Part shown: positions 24,616 to 32,255 of the stretch, one piece after another | Layout: each line of letters starts with the position of its first letter | Numbering within the stretch: position 1 is the first letter of the stretch | From: Erythrobacteraceae bacterium | Lineage (GTDB): Bacteria > Pseudomonadota > Alphaproteobacteria > Sphingomonadales > Sphingomonadaceae | Length of the DNA: 48,019 nt | Assembly (NCBI GenBank): GCA_002706445.1 | Contig: PALE01000080.1 | Coordinates: 1-48,019, forward strand | Direction of reading: 5' to 3' | The notes under the pieces: model-generated | Told to the model about the DNA's origin: nothing | The model's database searches: none | Seen by the model: the letters and a program-made list of their open reading frames with translations, nothing else | Translations under genes and position numbers: made by a program

Positions 24616-25008
24616 ACATCCCTCTCCCTTTATCTTCTGTCGGCCGCAAAAAAGCGAGCCAAGATGCTGGAATGTTAGTGTAATGCGAAAGGCACGAAAA
24701 CACCCCCCAACTTCAGCGCATCTTGTTTGCATGTACTACTAGATCACGTGACTGCTTCTTTCGAAATGGCCGAAGCACGTCGCTGGCTGATGCACTCACC
24801 GCCACCATTGGACAACCTCGTAGACTTATATAATTCTTTATTATCTGAGACTTAAGGAGAGTCTGCTGATCAAATCAAGATTCATAGATAGCGCTACGCA
24901 GATAGCAAGCGAGCGTTCTGCATATAACATTTGCACTGCGCGGATTTCAGCATACTAAGTTTGCAGTCGCCAAGAATAGAGCATCTAGCTCGATGCGTGG
25001 TGGCGCTC
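24616..25008 (-). promoter_or_regulatory. regulatory region upstream of the hydrogenase operon, no gene
   Basis: This 393-base AT-rich gap must carry the promoter of the 14-kb operon. On the minus strand TTGGCTCG (24655-24662) and TTGC (24646-24649) resemble sigma-54 -24/-12 elements, but the GG and GC are 11 bases apart instead of 10. The ribosome site GGGAGAGGG follows about 20 bases later. A second weak GG-N10-GC match lies at 24692-24705. A 5-bp inverted repeat lies at 24848-24852/24860-24864, and a copy of the ACTAAGTTTGCA motif at 24954-24965. The short open frame at 24894-25121 is not convincing as a gene. Confidence 0.45.
24954..24965. promoter_or_regulatory. shared motif ACTAAGTTTGCA upstream of hupS
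   Basis: Near-identical to ACTAAGTTTACA at 26707-26718, directly before the activator gene, and to ACTAGGTTTGCA at 20448-20459 inside the operon. It lies about 340 bases upstream of hupS, a workable distance for an enhancer-type activator site. Binding is a guess from recurrence. Confidence 0.35.
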
Positions 25009-25224
25009 CTATCCGTGCCGATTCCCGCAGGTTGGGCATTCAACTTCTGCACCCAATCCAAACCAAACGCCTTTGCATTCGCTGCACCAATGGCCAGTCT
25101 TGCCTGATCCGGCTGGGCCAACTTCTTTAGACAGCTTGCTTTCTCCCAGAACGTTGACGGGACGATCCCGATTTGGCCCTTGCATTCGAGAAAACGGAAA
25201 ACGGATAAGTGTGTCGTCCGCCAT
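25009..25224 (-). CDS. small zinc-ribbon protein
   Basis: A 71-residue protein ending in a zinc ribbon: CSEC (about residues 47-50) and CPTC (about 63-66), giving a CxxC-x12-CxxC knuckle pair. The N-terminal half is basic and polar (MADDTLIRFPFSRMQGPNRDRPV). It is transcribed from the same strand as the activator gene and begins 26 bases after that gene's stop codon, so it is probably co-transcribed with it. A role in regulation or maturation of the hydrogenase is likely by position only; rubredoxin-like iron binding is an alternative because the CxxC pairs are of that style. Confidence 0.65.
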   Translation of the reverse strand: MADDTLIRFPFSRMQGPNRDRPVNVLGESKLSKEVGPAGSGKTGHWCSECKGVWFGLGAEVECPTCGNRHG

Positions 25225-25250
25225 GATGTCCTTCCCTTGGCTATCTCAGG

Positions 25251-26705
25251 CTAGCTCGCCTCAGTCCGCTTGAGGTCATAGCGACGTATCTTGTTGGCGA
25301 TGCCCACACGGGATACCCCAAGAACCTGCGCAGCCTTTGATTGGTTCCATCTGAGCTTCTCGAGAACCTCCAACAATGCATGCCGCTCCAGCTCTTCCGT
25401 CATTTCCTTCAGAGTTTTTCCTTCGCGGCTGAAATTCGCGAGACTCTTGTCAACGACTTCAATGTTCGCGATGCTGTCGGAGAAATGCTTGGGAAGAATA
25501 TAACTGTTGTTATTTGCCAACGCAGCAGCTCTCGCGACCTCCATTTCCAACTCTCGCACATTCCCAGGGAATTCGTAGCAGGCAAGCTTCTTGAGCGCGT
25601 CCCGTGAAATGCCAATTATTCTCTTCGCGCTTATGTCCGAATTTCTCTCGAGGAAGTAAGCGGCGAGTGTGGGGATATCCTCGACACGCTCACGCAGCGG
25701 CGGGATATCTAGCTCAAACCCTTTGAGCCGATAAAAAAGATCCTTCCGAAACTCGCCTCTTGCAACCATTTCTTCGAGATCTCGGTTGCTCGCAGCAATG
25801 ATACGGACGTCTGCCCTCTGAACATTGTCAGACCCAAGAGGTTTTACCTCCCCTTCCTGTAGGAACCTGAGCAAGCTGACCTGAAACTTATCTGAAACTT
25901 CAGATATCTCATCAAGAAAGACGGTGCCACCATCCGCAGCACGGAAAAGGCCTAGTCGATCAGAAATCGCTCCGTTGAACGCGCCACAAACGTGACCGAA
26001 CAGTTCGGAATGGAGGTCATCATCCGATACTCGCCCACAGTTTTGCACATGCATCGGCGAGTTTCCTCGACTAGAACTGTAGTGAACAGCGCGTGCAAGC
26101 AATTCCTTACCTGTTCCCGTTTCACCCTCGATCAGGATTGGCAGCTCTGTTGCGGCCGCCTGCCGAGCACTTGAGCACAACTCCTCCATTTTGGGGCTCG
26201 CATAGATAAGTTTCTCAAAGCGTGACCAGGGTGCCTTTATCGCTTCCTCGTTATGTTCGCCGAAAAGGTCGTCGTCGATCGAAAGGCGTAGTTCTCTAGA
26301 TAGTAAACGATGCCTTCGCGAAAGCTCCGCCATCTCTAATGCCCGTTTTGCGGCGATCGATAGCTGCGATACGCGCATGGGCTTTGAGAGCTGGAGAAAC
26401 GGTGCGCTGCTCCGAACAAGGTCCTTCGTATTGCTATCTTCGATGGCTTCGCCAAAAAGAACTCTGGGTGCTTCCGGGCACTGCACCCGTGCGATGGCCA
26501 AAAAGTTGCTTTCCGAGCTTTCCGCCAAAGCCTCGTCAAAGAAAATCAGACTACAACTGGCGCTCCTTATCCAATTCGCCGCTTGAGCCTCATCTCTTTG
26601 GATGACTAGGCGGTAATTGCCGTCACCTTGCAAAGCCTTCGATGCAGTGCGGATTGCCGCTTCGTCAGAGGATACAAAAACTATGGTGTGAACGTCAGAA
26701 TGCAT
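25251..26705 (-). CDS. NtrC-family activator of the hydrogenase operon (HupR/HoxA-like), GAFNGA variant
   Basis: A 484-residue regulator with an N-terminal receiver-like domain, a central AAA+ domain (Walker A GETGTGKE, Walker B GGTVFLDEIS) and a C-terminal Fis-type helix-turn-helix (WNQSKAAQVLGVSRVGIANKIRRY). The sigma-54 contact loop is GAFNGA instead of GAFTGA. The receiver is partly degenerate: the acidic pocket is SSDE, the aspartate in FFDEAL and the lysine in LSKP remain, but the conserved Ser/Thr is glycine (LFGEA). No histidine kinase gene is nearby. ATG 26705 is preferred to a TTG at 26744 because the family starts there. Likely activates hupSL; phosphorylation may not be required, as known for HoxA and HupR. 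Confidence 0.87.
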   Translation of the reverse strand: MHSDVHTIVFVSSDEAAIRTASKALQGDGNYRLVIQRDEAQAANWIRSASCSLIFFDEALAESSESNFLAIARVQCPEAPRVLFGEAIEDSNTKDLVRSSAPFLQLSKPMRVSQLSIAAKRALEMAELSRRHRLLSRELRLSIDDDLFGEHNEEAIKAPWSRFEKLIYASPKMEELCSSARQAAATELPILIEGETGTGKELLARAVHYSSSRGNSPMHVQNCGRVSDDDLHSELFGHVCGAFNGAISDRLGLFRAADGGTVFLDEISEVSDKFQVSLLRFLQEGEVKPLGSDNVQRADVRIIAASNRDLEEMVARGEFRKDLFYRLKGFELDIPPLRERVEDIPTLAAYFLERNSDISAKRIIGISRDALKKLACYEFPGNVRELEMEVARAAALANNNSYILPKHFSDSIANIEVVDKSLANFSREGKTLKEMTEELERHALLEVLEKLRWNQSKAAQVLGVSRVGIANKIRRYDLKRTEAS

Positions 26706-26706
26706 A

Positions 26707-26718
26707 ACTAAGTTTACA
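26707..26718. promoter_or_regulatory. motif ACTAAGTTTACA at the activator start
   Basis: It ends two bases before the activator's ATG codon on the other strand, in the 53-base region shared with the divergent DUF3422 gene. It matches the copy upstream of hupS in 11 of 12 positions, suggesting autoregulation or a common regulator. It takes the place where a ribosome site would be expected. Confidence 0.35.
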
Positions 26719-26758
26719 AAAATATAAGGTGATAGACAATCCAAATTCCTAATTTAAC

Positions 26759-27997
26759 ATGGTCGCGATCACTGAGTGGCGGATAGGAGCGGCAAAAATT
26801 CAGGAAAGCCTGCACACACAGCATCAACTCCGTGAAGTCATCCACGCGGAGTCGCATGCTCGGCCGCCGATGCCGTTACAGGACGATGAATGCGAGATTT
26901 GGCATTGGGTTCTGTCGCCGAAACAGCAAAGCTCACGGGACTGGCCGGAGCCTTTGAATCCTAACGCTCATCACCAGGTTATTGAGCTAGCTAATGGGAT
27001 TCTTCGCTTTGAACGTCATACCGAGTTTGCTTCTCTGACACACTTTGGCGCCGGACCGCCAGACCAAGATGCCAGAGCGCTCATCAGCCAATGCCCTGGC
27101 GTGCAGCTGGCAGGCGCAAGGATATTGGTGACCCCGAATAAGGTGCCTAACGGTTTCTTTTCAGGTTCAAGACTGTTCGGTGGTGAAGCGATGTTCGATT
27201 CCGTGACAGTCACGACCGACTTTCAATTGGGGAAACATGAGCTAATTGACTATGCTGTTTGCGGCCAGTTTCACGACGCTTTCGCAAGGGGGCGAATTGT
27301 TAAGCGCTTGATCGACCTAGAGACTTATCGATCGGCCTCATTGCTTGGTCTTCCATTGGTTCGGGAACTAGGGTCTGAGCTAAGCAAACTTGAAGATCGA
27401 GCTGCAGACGTGAGCCGTACTCTCGATAACGAAGACCAAGACCTCAATGAGACGATTCATCAACTGGCTGACATTTTGAAAGCTGTATCTGCGATCCGCA
27501 CCACAGCCTCATTTAGAATTGCGGCATCCAACGCTTACTACGGCCTTGTTAATGACCGTTTGGAAAGTTTGAAAGAAATTCCAATCGGCCAACGACAAAC
27601 CCTAAGGGGTTTCATCCAACACCGGCTCGATCCCGGAATGAAGACGATTAGGGCATTCGAAAGGCGCGTGAATGATCTTGCTTCCTCAGTTTCGGAGGGG
27701 TTGGCGCTAGTTCGAACACAACTGGACCATACCGCTCAACAGCAGTCTCAGAAGCTACTTGCCTCTATGGAGCTGAGGGCGTCGCAGCAATTGCACTTAG
27801 CTCAGGCTGTTGAGGGTCTCTCAGTGGCAGCAATTACATACTATGCGGTAGGGCTGCTGACATACGTTCTGAAAGGTCTACCATTCACTGTGCTGTATAA
27901 AGATGCCGTGGTCGCGTTCTCTGTGCTCCCGATCGCAATACTGGCATTCCTGTTGACGCGTCGTACCAAGAAAAGAGTTTTAGCAGACGCCAGCTAG
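26759..27997 (+). CDS. DUF3422 family membrane protein
   Basis: A 412-residue protein of the DUF3422 family, function unknown. Family marks are HAESHARPP near residue 30, LRFERHTEFAS near 80 and the C-terminal pair of membrane segments (AAITYYAVGLLTYVLKGL and AVVAFSVLPIAILAFLL), preceded by a long helical, coiled-coil-prone region (residues ~210-350). The N-terminal domain faces the cytoplasm. It is divergent from the hydrogenase activator and shares its 53-base promoter region. Its stop codon TAG (27995-27997) overlaps the first bases of the insertion sequence, so the natural C-terminus may have been a little different. Confidence 0.85.
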   Translation: MVAITEWRIGAAKIQESLHTQHQLREVIHAESHARPPMPLQDDECEIWHWVLSPKQQSSRDWPEPLNPNAHHQVIELANGILRFERHTEFASLTHFGAGPPDQDARALISQCPGVQLAGARILVTPNKVPNGFFSGSRLFGGEAMFDSVTVTTDFQLGKHELIDYAVCGQFHDAFARGRIVKRLIDLETYRSASLLGLPLVRELGSELSKLEDRAADVSRTLDNEDQDLNETIHQLADILKAVSAIRTTASFRIAASNAYYGLVNDRLESLKEIPIGQRQTLRGFIQHRLDPGMKTIRAFERRVNDLASSVSEGLALVRTQLDHTAQQQSQKLLASMELRASQQLHLAQAVEGLSVAAITYYAVGLLTYVLKGLPFTVLYKDAVVAFSVLPIAILAFLLTRRTKKRVLADAS

Positions 27998-28843
27998 GCT
28001 CAGGACCTATTAAATCGCTTGCGCTGGAGGCGAACGGTTGATTCAACGGCGGCACGAGTGAGGTGCTAACGATGTCCGAGCTGTGGTTGTTGAGCGAGGC
28101 GCAGATGCGCCGGATCGAGCCGTATTTTCCGTTGTTGCAGGACATTCCGCGGGTCGATGACCGGCGGATCGTGAGCGGGATCATCTTCGTGATCAGGAAC
28201 GGGCTGCGATGGCGTGACGCGCCTGTCGGCTACGGTCCGCACAAGACGATCTATAATCGGTTCATCCGCTGGAGCCGGATGGGCGTGTTCAATCGCATCT
28301 TGGCCGAGCTGGCGGCCAAAGGTGGCAAGCCTGATCAACTGATGATCGATGCCACTCACTTGAAGGCGCACCGGACGGCGGCAAGCCTCTTAAAAAAGGG
28401 GCTCTACCCCGACGCATCGGGCGCACCAAAGGCGGGCTGAACTCCAAGCTGCATGCCGTCTGCGATGACAAGGGCCGCCCATTGATTATGCTGCTCAGCG
28501 AAGGGCAGATGAGCGACTACAAGGGGGCGGCGCTGATGATCGATTCCTTCCCCAAGGCCAAGGCGCTGCTTGCCGACCGGGGTTATGATGCCGATTGGTT
28601 CCGTCATACCCTGGCCAAGCGCGGCATCACCGCCTGTATCCCGTCAAAGACCAATCGCAAAGTGCCCATCGCTCACGACCCGGTCCTCTATCGCCAGCGA
28701 CACAAGGTCGAGAACATGTTCGGCAAACTCAAGGACTGGCGGCGCATCCACACACGCTACGATCGCTGCGCGCTTACCTTCTTCTCAGCCATCTGCATCG
28801 CAGCAACCGTCATCTTCTGGCTCAATCAATGAGTCTTGAGCCT
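27996..28843 (+). mobile_element. IS5-family insertion sequence (848 bp)
   Basis: The ends carry an imperfect inverted repeat: AGGCTCAGGACCTATTAAAT on the left and AGGCTCAAGACTCATTGATT read inward from the right. Between them is one transposase in two frames. The size and -1 frameshift design fit the IS427-like branch of IS5. The flanks (GCT before, GGT after) do not match as a target duplication, and the genes on the two sides are unrelated halves, so the copy marks a deletion or recombination junction. Confidence 0.88.
28072..28832 (+). CDS. IS5-family DDE transposase made by -1 frameshifting
   Basis: The first frame runs from the ATG at 28072 (MSELWLLSEAQM) to a stop at 28440; the second continues to 28832. 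The switch should occur at the slippery run of six A followed by four G (28392-28401, in CTTAAAAAAGGGG). The catalytic triad spans both frames: Asp in MIDATHLKAHR, Asp in LADRGYDAD, and Glu in RHKVENMFGKLKDWRR. All parts are intact, so the element could still transpose. It is independent of the neighbouring metabolic genes. Confidence 0.88.
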
Positions 28844-29010
28844 GGTTCCAGCCCAATACCGATCGCAATCAGCGTATAGCCAACTGCTGCTTGGAACGGA
28901 AAGGCGAACACCCAATCGGGAAATGCCCGCGCGACACCCCAGATCGCAAGCGCGGTGAGCAATGCGACAATTGGAGGCGGGATCAAAAGTTCTAGGCGCT
29001 TCAACATCAT
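28844..29010 (-). pseudogene. truncated isoprenylcysteine methyltransferase family gene
   Basis: Only the N-terminal ~54 residues remain (LKRLELLIPPPIVALLTALA, ending LIAIGIGLE), then the frame runs into the insertion sequence. About 70% of these residues match the complete gene at 9464-9928, and the DNA is similar as well. The missing C-terminal part is not found on the other side of the insertion sequence, so it was lost in the rearrangement. Confidence 0.85.
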
Positions 29011-29053
29011 CTCGAAATTCTACAATGGCGCATTCATCGCACCAAGCAAAAGC

Positions 29054-29491
29054 TCACCGCGCGATCGGCAGTTCGGCGTCCTGCCAACCATTGAAGCCTT
29101 CGAACATATGCTGGATGTCGGTGAAGCCAAGCTCTTCGAAAACCTCCATTGAAGCGCTGCTGCGCCTTCCTGAGCGGCAATGGACGATATGGCGCTGATC
29201 CCGGTCAAGTTCTGCCAACTCTTCAGCAAAATTGTCGCTACGAAAATCGACATTCAGAGCGCCTTCGATGTGCCCTTCGGCAAACTCCTCGGGCGTCCGC
29301 ACATCAAGGACGACGACCGAACCTTCGCCGTCAATCAGCGCCTTGGCTTCGGCAACGGTGACATCCACCACCGCGCTTTGCTCAACAGTCTCTGCGGCCT
29401 CAGCGGTTTGCCCACTCGTTTCGCTCGAACATCCGGTAAGCGCCAAGGAAAGTGCGATCCCGAGGGGCAGAAGTGCATGTTTTGCTGACAT
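29054..29491 (-). CDS. rhodanese-domain lipoprotein
   Basis: A 145-residue exported rhodanese. A signal peptide ends in the lipobox LTGC (about residue 21), so it should be a periplasmic-side lipoprotein. The rhodanese fold follows, with VLDVRTPEEFAEGHIEGA and the active cysteine loop HCRSGRRS. It would move sulfane sulfur between thiols outside the cytoplasm. The ATG at 29491 lies about nine bases after AAGGAAA. It is the last gene of the small operon starting at 30129 and abuts the truncated methyltransferase remnant. Confidence 0.88.
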   Translation of the reverse strand: MSAKHALLPLGIALSLALTGCSSETSGQTAEAAETVEQSAVVDVTVAEAKALIDGEGSVVVLDVRTPEEFAEGHIEGALNVDFRSDNFAEELAELDRDQRHIVHCRSGRRSSASMEVFEELGFTDIQHMFEGFNGWQDAELPIAR

Positions 29492-29511
29492 CAAATTAGT
29501 TTCCTTAGCAT

Positions 29512-29898
29512 TTAGGCAGTCTCAAAGGGTGTAGTTGGCAGCTGCGCTTTCGTCCAAGCTTCCATTCCGCCCGCAACAATTTCGACCCGGTCGAGACCAT
29601 GCGCCTTTGCGATCTTTGCCGCTTTTTTAGAACGCATCCCAGATTTGCAGAACATAGCTAGCGTTTTGCTTGGATGAGCGGCTGATAACTCAGCTAGCGC
29701 ATCAGCAAATTCTGGCGTCCCGAGGGTTACGCCTTTGGCACCCTCGGGTAGCCCCGTTGCCGCCCATTCTTGCGGCATGCGCACGTCCACTATCGTGAGA
29801 CTGCCAGCATGCTCGCGCGCTTGCGCATCAATCACGCTGACAACCTGTGGCTTCCGTGCTTTCGTTCCGCTGCGACCCAACCAATCAAAGATGCCCAT
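29512..29898 (-). CDS. cytosolic rhodanese-like sulfurtransferase
   Basis: A 128-residue single-domain rhodanese (IVDVRMPQEWAATGLPEGA; active cysteine loop FCKSGMRS). It has no signal peptide. Together with the lipoprotein rhodanese just downstream and the DUF2892 protein just upstream it makes a three-gene unit for handling sulfane sulfur on both membrane faces. The gaps are 15 and 20 bases. Confidence 0.88.
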   Translation of the reverse strand: MGIFDWLGRSGTKARKPQVVSVIDAQAREHAGSLTIVDVRMPQEWAATGLPEGAKGVTLGTPEFADALAELSAAHPSKTLAMFCKSGMRSKKAAKIAKAHGLDRVEIVAGGMEAWTKAQLPTTPFETA

Positions 29899-29913
29899 CT
29901 ATGCGCCCTTACC

Positions 29914-30129
29914 TTAGCTCTTGGGAGAAGTGCGAAGACCAAAAATGCCGTAGATCGGGCAGAATTTGACGGTGGCTGTTACCACCATGATGCCCGCGGC
30001 CACGAAGCTCACAATTCCAAGAGTGCTAGCGGGTTCGATGGACCCAACTACGAACGGGATAGCGGCGAAGATAACGCCCAAAATGAGACGGATCATCCGA
30101 TCAGCGCTTCCGACATTTGCGAACTTCAT
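29914..30129 (-). CDS. DUF2892 family membrane protein
   Basis: A 71-residue inner-membrane protein with two hydrophobic segments (MIRLILGVIFAAIPFVVGSI and LGIVSFVAAGIMVVTATVKF) and the family end FCPIYGIFG, which keeps one conserved cysteine. Members, often beside or fused to rhodaneses, are thought to take part in sulfur transfer at the membrane. First gene of its operon, with a palindromic operator candidate 56 bases upstream. Confidence 0.88.
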   Translation of the reverse strand: MKFANVGSADRMIRLILGVIFAAIPFVVGSIEPASTLGIVSFVAAGIMVVTATVKFCPIYGIFGLRTSPKS

Positions 30130-30184
30130 ATCAAATCTCCTTGCTTCAACAGATCAGGAGATACACCCCTCGGAGCAGCCACTC

Positions 30185-30199
30185 TGTGACTAAGTCACA
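30185..30199. promoter_or_regulatory. palindrome TGTGACTAAGTCACA (Crp/Fnr-type operator candidate)
   Basis: A perfect palindrome with 7-bp arms around one base, 56 bases upstream of the DUF2892 gene. The same TGTGAC-N3-GTCAC core recurs at 32239-32253 before the next operon. The Crp/Fnr regulator encoded at 32256-32885 is the obvious candidate ligand. Confidence 0.55.
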
Positions 30200-30239
30200 C
30201 TTACCCAATTGATGAGGCCATTCGGATCGACTTCCCCTT

Positions 30240-30782
30240 CTAGAAGGGGTTCAAGCTGAAACCCTGATTCTGCAAAATTGCATGGGCAGTCATTGCGGAA
30301 AGAGACATGCGGACGCCGGGTAGCAGGTCGTCGGCATCAACATTCTGGAACGCTGCGCTTTGGCCGCAAACATGAATTTCGACGCCATGCTTTATGAGCT
30401 GCGCTATCAATGCAGCGTTCGCATTTTCTTGCTCGTTCAATTCGTTGTAGTGCGAGGCGTTTGTCACATCCTGAACAGCACTGCCATGGATCACGATTGC
30501 CAGTTGCATCTGCTCAGGCGCGATGCCCGCTTCAAAGTGCATATTCAGGAAACGGGCTGCGCTGACCAAATTACGGTTCAATTCACCTGCATCAGATCGG
30601 TCGACGACGTCAAAGCTGACTTTGAAAGATGTATCAGCCGGGATAGGGTCGTGGCCCTCAACCGTGGCAATAGGACCAAACTCAGTGATGAGTTGGCCAT
30701 TTTGAAATCCGGCTGGTTGAGCTGAAGCGGTGCCTGCGCAAGCGATCAACACTGCGGCAGCGAGAGAAAATTTCTTAATCAT
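30240..30782 (-). CDS. exported DsrE-family protein
   Basis: A 180-residue periplasmic protein. A cleavable signal peptide (LAAAVLIACAGTASAQ) precedes a DsrE/DsrF-like fold (VSFDVVDRS, AIVIHGSAVQDV, LIKHGVEIHVCGQSAAF) with the conserved cysteine in HVCGQS. DsrE-type proteins carry persulfide sulfur. It lies downstream of the TM-anchored rhodanese, forming with it and the fatty acid hydroxylase gene one transcription unit. Confidence 0.85.
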   Translation of the reverse strand: MIKKFSLAAAVLIACAGTASAQPAGFQNGQLITEFGPIATVEGHDPIPADTSFKVSFDVVDRSDAGELNRNLVSAARFLNMHFEAGIAPEQMQLAIVIHGSAVQDVTNASHYNELNEQENANAALIAQLIKHGVEIHVCGQSAAFQNVDADDLLPGVRMSLSAMTAHAILQNQGFSLNPF

Positions 30783-30810
30783 GCAGATGTGCTCCTGAAC
30801 CTGCTCAAGG

Positions 30811-31365
30811 CTATGTTTCGGGTTTGTAGCTGATCGTTTCGCGGTCCTCGATCAGGCGTCCCCAATAGTCATCATAGGGGTGAATATCGCCGGTCGATTG
30901 GCCGCTGGCTGTGACCAATTCGCGGCCTTCGTTGCGCCATTTGAAGAGGCCGCCGATTAAGTTGACAGGAGCGTTGCCGGTTGAATCTTCGACCAGTTCA
31001 GCAACGCGATCCGCCAAGTTCGAAGAGCGCACTCCTACTGAGCAATAGAAAATTGCTCTCTTGCCTTCGAGACTGTCGCCGAAGCGCGTGGTAAACTCTG
31101 CTGCGGTTATGTCAGGATCAACGAGCACTGCGCCGGGCAAATGGCTGACTGCAAATTCATCGGCTTCGCGCACATCGAAAAGGACAAATTCGTCGCTGTC
31201 GAGCGCCACAAAGTCATCCGCTGCGATGTGCTCGACATTGTTGTGGGTTGCGGCGATGCCTGCATGAATGCGGTCAAGATCAGATGTCTGAAAGAGCAAC
31301 GCCCCGCCGACTGCGCCGATCAGCGCGACCCCTGCGATGCCGCCGAAGATCAGTCGCTTTTTCAT
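30811..31365 (-). CDS. membrane-anchored rhodanese
   Basis: A 184-residue protein with an N-terminal membrane anchor (FGGIAGVALIGAVGGALLF) and a rhodanese domain: VLFDVREADEFAVSHLPGA and active cysteine loop YCSVGVRS. A C-terminal extension (HPYDDYWGRLIEDRE) is typical of rhodanese-like proteins that follow fatty acid hydroxylase genes. Its start overlaps the end of the hydroxylase gene. Confidence 0.86.
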   Translation of the reverse strand: MKKRLIFGGIAGVALIGAVGGALLFQTSDLDRIHAGIAATHNNVEHIAADDFVALDSDEFVLFDVREADEFAVSHLPGAVLVDPDITAAEFTTRFGDSLEGKRAIFYCSVGVRSSNLADRVAELVEDSTGNAPVNLIGGLFKWRNEGRELVTASGQSTGDIHPYDDYWGRLIEDRETISYKPET

Positions 31366-32204
31366 TGTGTTTTCTCCTGCGCCAAAACGGCTTCGTTCGC
31401 TGCGGCGCTATCCTTGAATGGCAGCATCAGCGACCAGATCAATGAGGATGGGGCATCATCTTGATGCTCTTCTAGGCCAATCACCATACCGTCATGGCCT
31501 TTTTCCGGTTGGGCAATGTAGGTGTGAAACAGGCGGTCCCAGAATGAGAGGAAGAAACCGTAATTGCTGTCGGTCTCTCGCATGATGATCGAGTGATGCA
31601 CTCGATGCATGTCGGGAGTGACCATGATGGCACGCAGGGCTCGGTCCATACCATTAGGGAGCTTGACGTTGGAATGGTTGAACATCGCCGATGCGTTCAG
31701 AATGACTTCAAACAGAAAGACGGCGAGCGCCGCAGGGCCGATCGCGAGAACAAGAACCAGTTTGTAAGCCATCGAAAGCACGATCTCGACAGGGTGAAAG
31801 CGCACACCCGTCGTCACATCAATGTCTCTGTCAACGTGATGGACTTTGTGAAAACGCCAAAGCAGCGGGATTTTGTGCGTGGCGACATGCTGTGCCCAAA
31901 CGGCCATATCCAGCAAGGCAATGGCGATCATTATTTCCAACCAAGTGGGTAGCGCGATCACGTTGAAGAGGCCCCAGCCTTTTTGCTGGGCGTAAACAGA
32001 CACGCCCACAGCCAAAACAGGAAAGATGATACGCAAAACTGCCGTGTCGATTACGACCAATGCCCAATTGGTAAACCAACGCGATGTTCGTTTTTGTGTG
32101 CGCGTTTTGCGAGCGAAGAGCGTTTCGGCCAGCGCCATAGTGGCGAATATGCCTGCAAAGACACTGAGCCTGATTGCTCCTTCATCCAGTCCGAAAAATT
32201 CCAT
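31362..32204 (-). CDS. sterol desaturase / fatty acid hydroxylase family protein
   Basis: A 280-residue di-iron membrane oxygenase. Three to five hydrophobic segments surround the histidine clusters HVATHKIP, FHKVHHVD and MHRVHHS that bind two irons. The substrate is a membrane lipid; which one cannot be told. First gene of the operon with the anchored rhodanese and the DsrE protein, and preceded by an operator candidate 35 bases upstream. The family call is firm; the link to sulfur metabolism is only by position. Confidence 0.87.
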   Translation of the reverse strand: MEFFGLDEGAIRLSVFAGIFATMALAETLFARKTRTQKRTSRWFTNWALVVIDTAVLRIIFPVLAVGVSVYAQQKGWGLFNVIALPTWLEIMIAIALLDMAVWAQHVATHKIPLLWRFHKVHHVDRDIDVTTGVRFHPVEIVLSMAYKLVLVLAIGPAALAVFLFEVILNASAMFNHSNVKLPNGMDRALRAIMVTPDMHRVHHSIIMRETDSNYGFFLSFWDRLFHTYIAQPEKGHDGMVIGLEEHQDDAPSSLIWSLMLPFKDSAAANEAVLAQEKTQ

Positions 32205-32238
32205 TCAGGCTCTCTATTGGGTTGTCTGCATGCCCGTC

Positions 32239-32253
32239 TGTGACAATGTCACG
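32239..32253. promoter_or_regulatory. palindrome TGTGACAATGTCACG (Crp/Fnr-type operator candidate)
   Basis: Same TGTGAC-N3-GTCAC core as at 30185-30199. It lies between the stop codon of the Crp/Fnr gene and the hydroxylase start, 35 bases upstream of the latter. Confidence 0.55.
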
Positions 32254-32255
32254 GA

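Noticed and set aside
24616-24732. 39-residue N-terminal extension of the hydrogenase small subunit as a possible signal peptide
   Set aside because: No twin-arginine motif or hydrophobic core, and a good ribosome site precedes the ATG at 24615.
24848-24864. Small inverted repeat AGACT-N7-AGTCT as a terminator
   Set aside because: Only five base pairs and no T-tract on either strand.
24894-25121. Open frame of 75 codons upstream of hupS on the minus strand
   Set aside because: It overlaps the zinc-ribbon gene in another frame, has no motif and lies in the expected promoter region.
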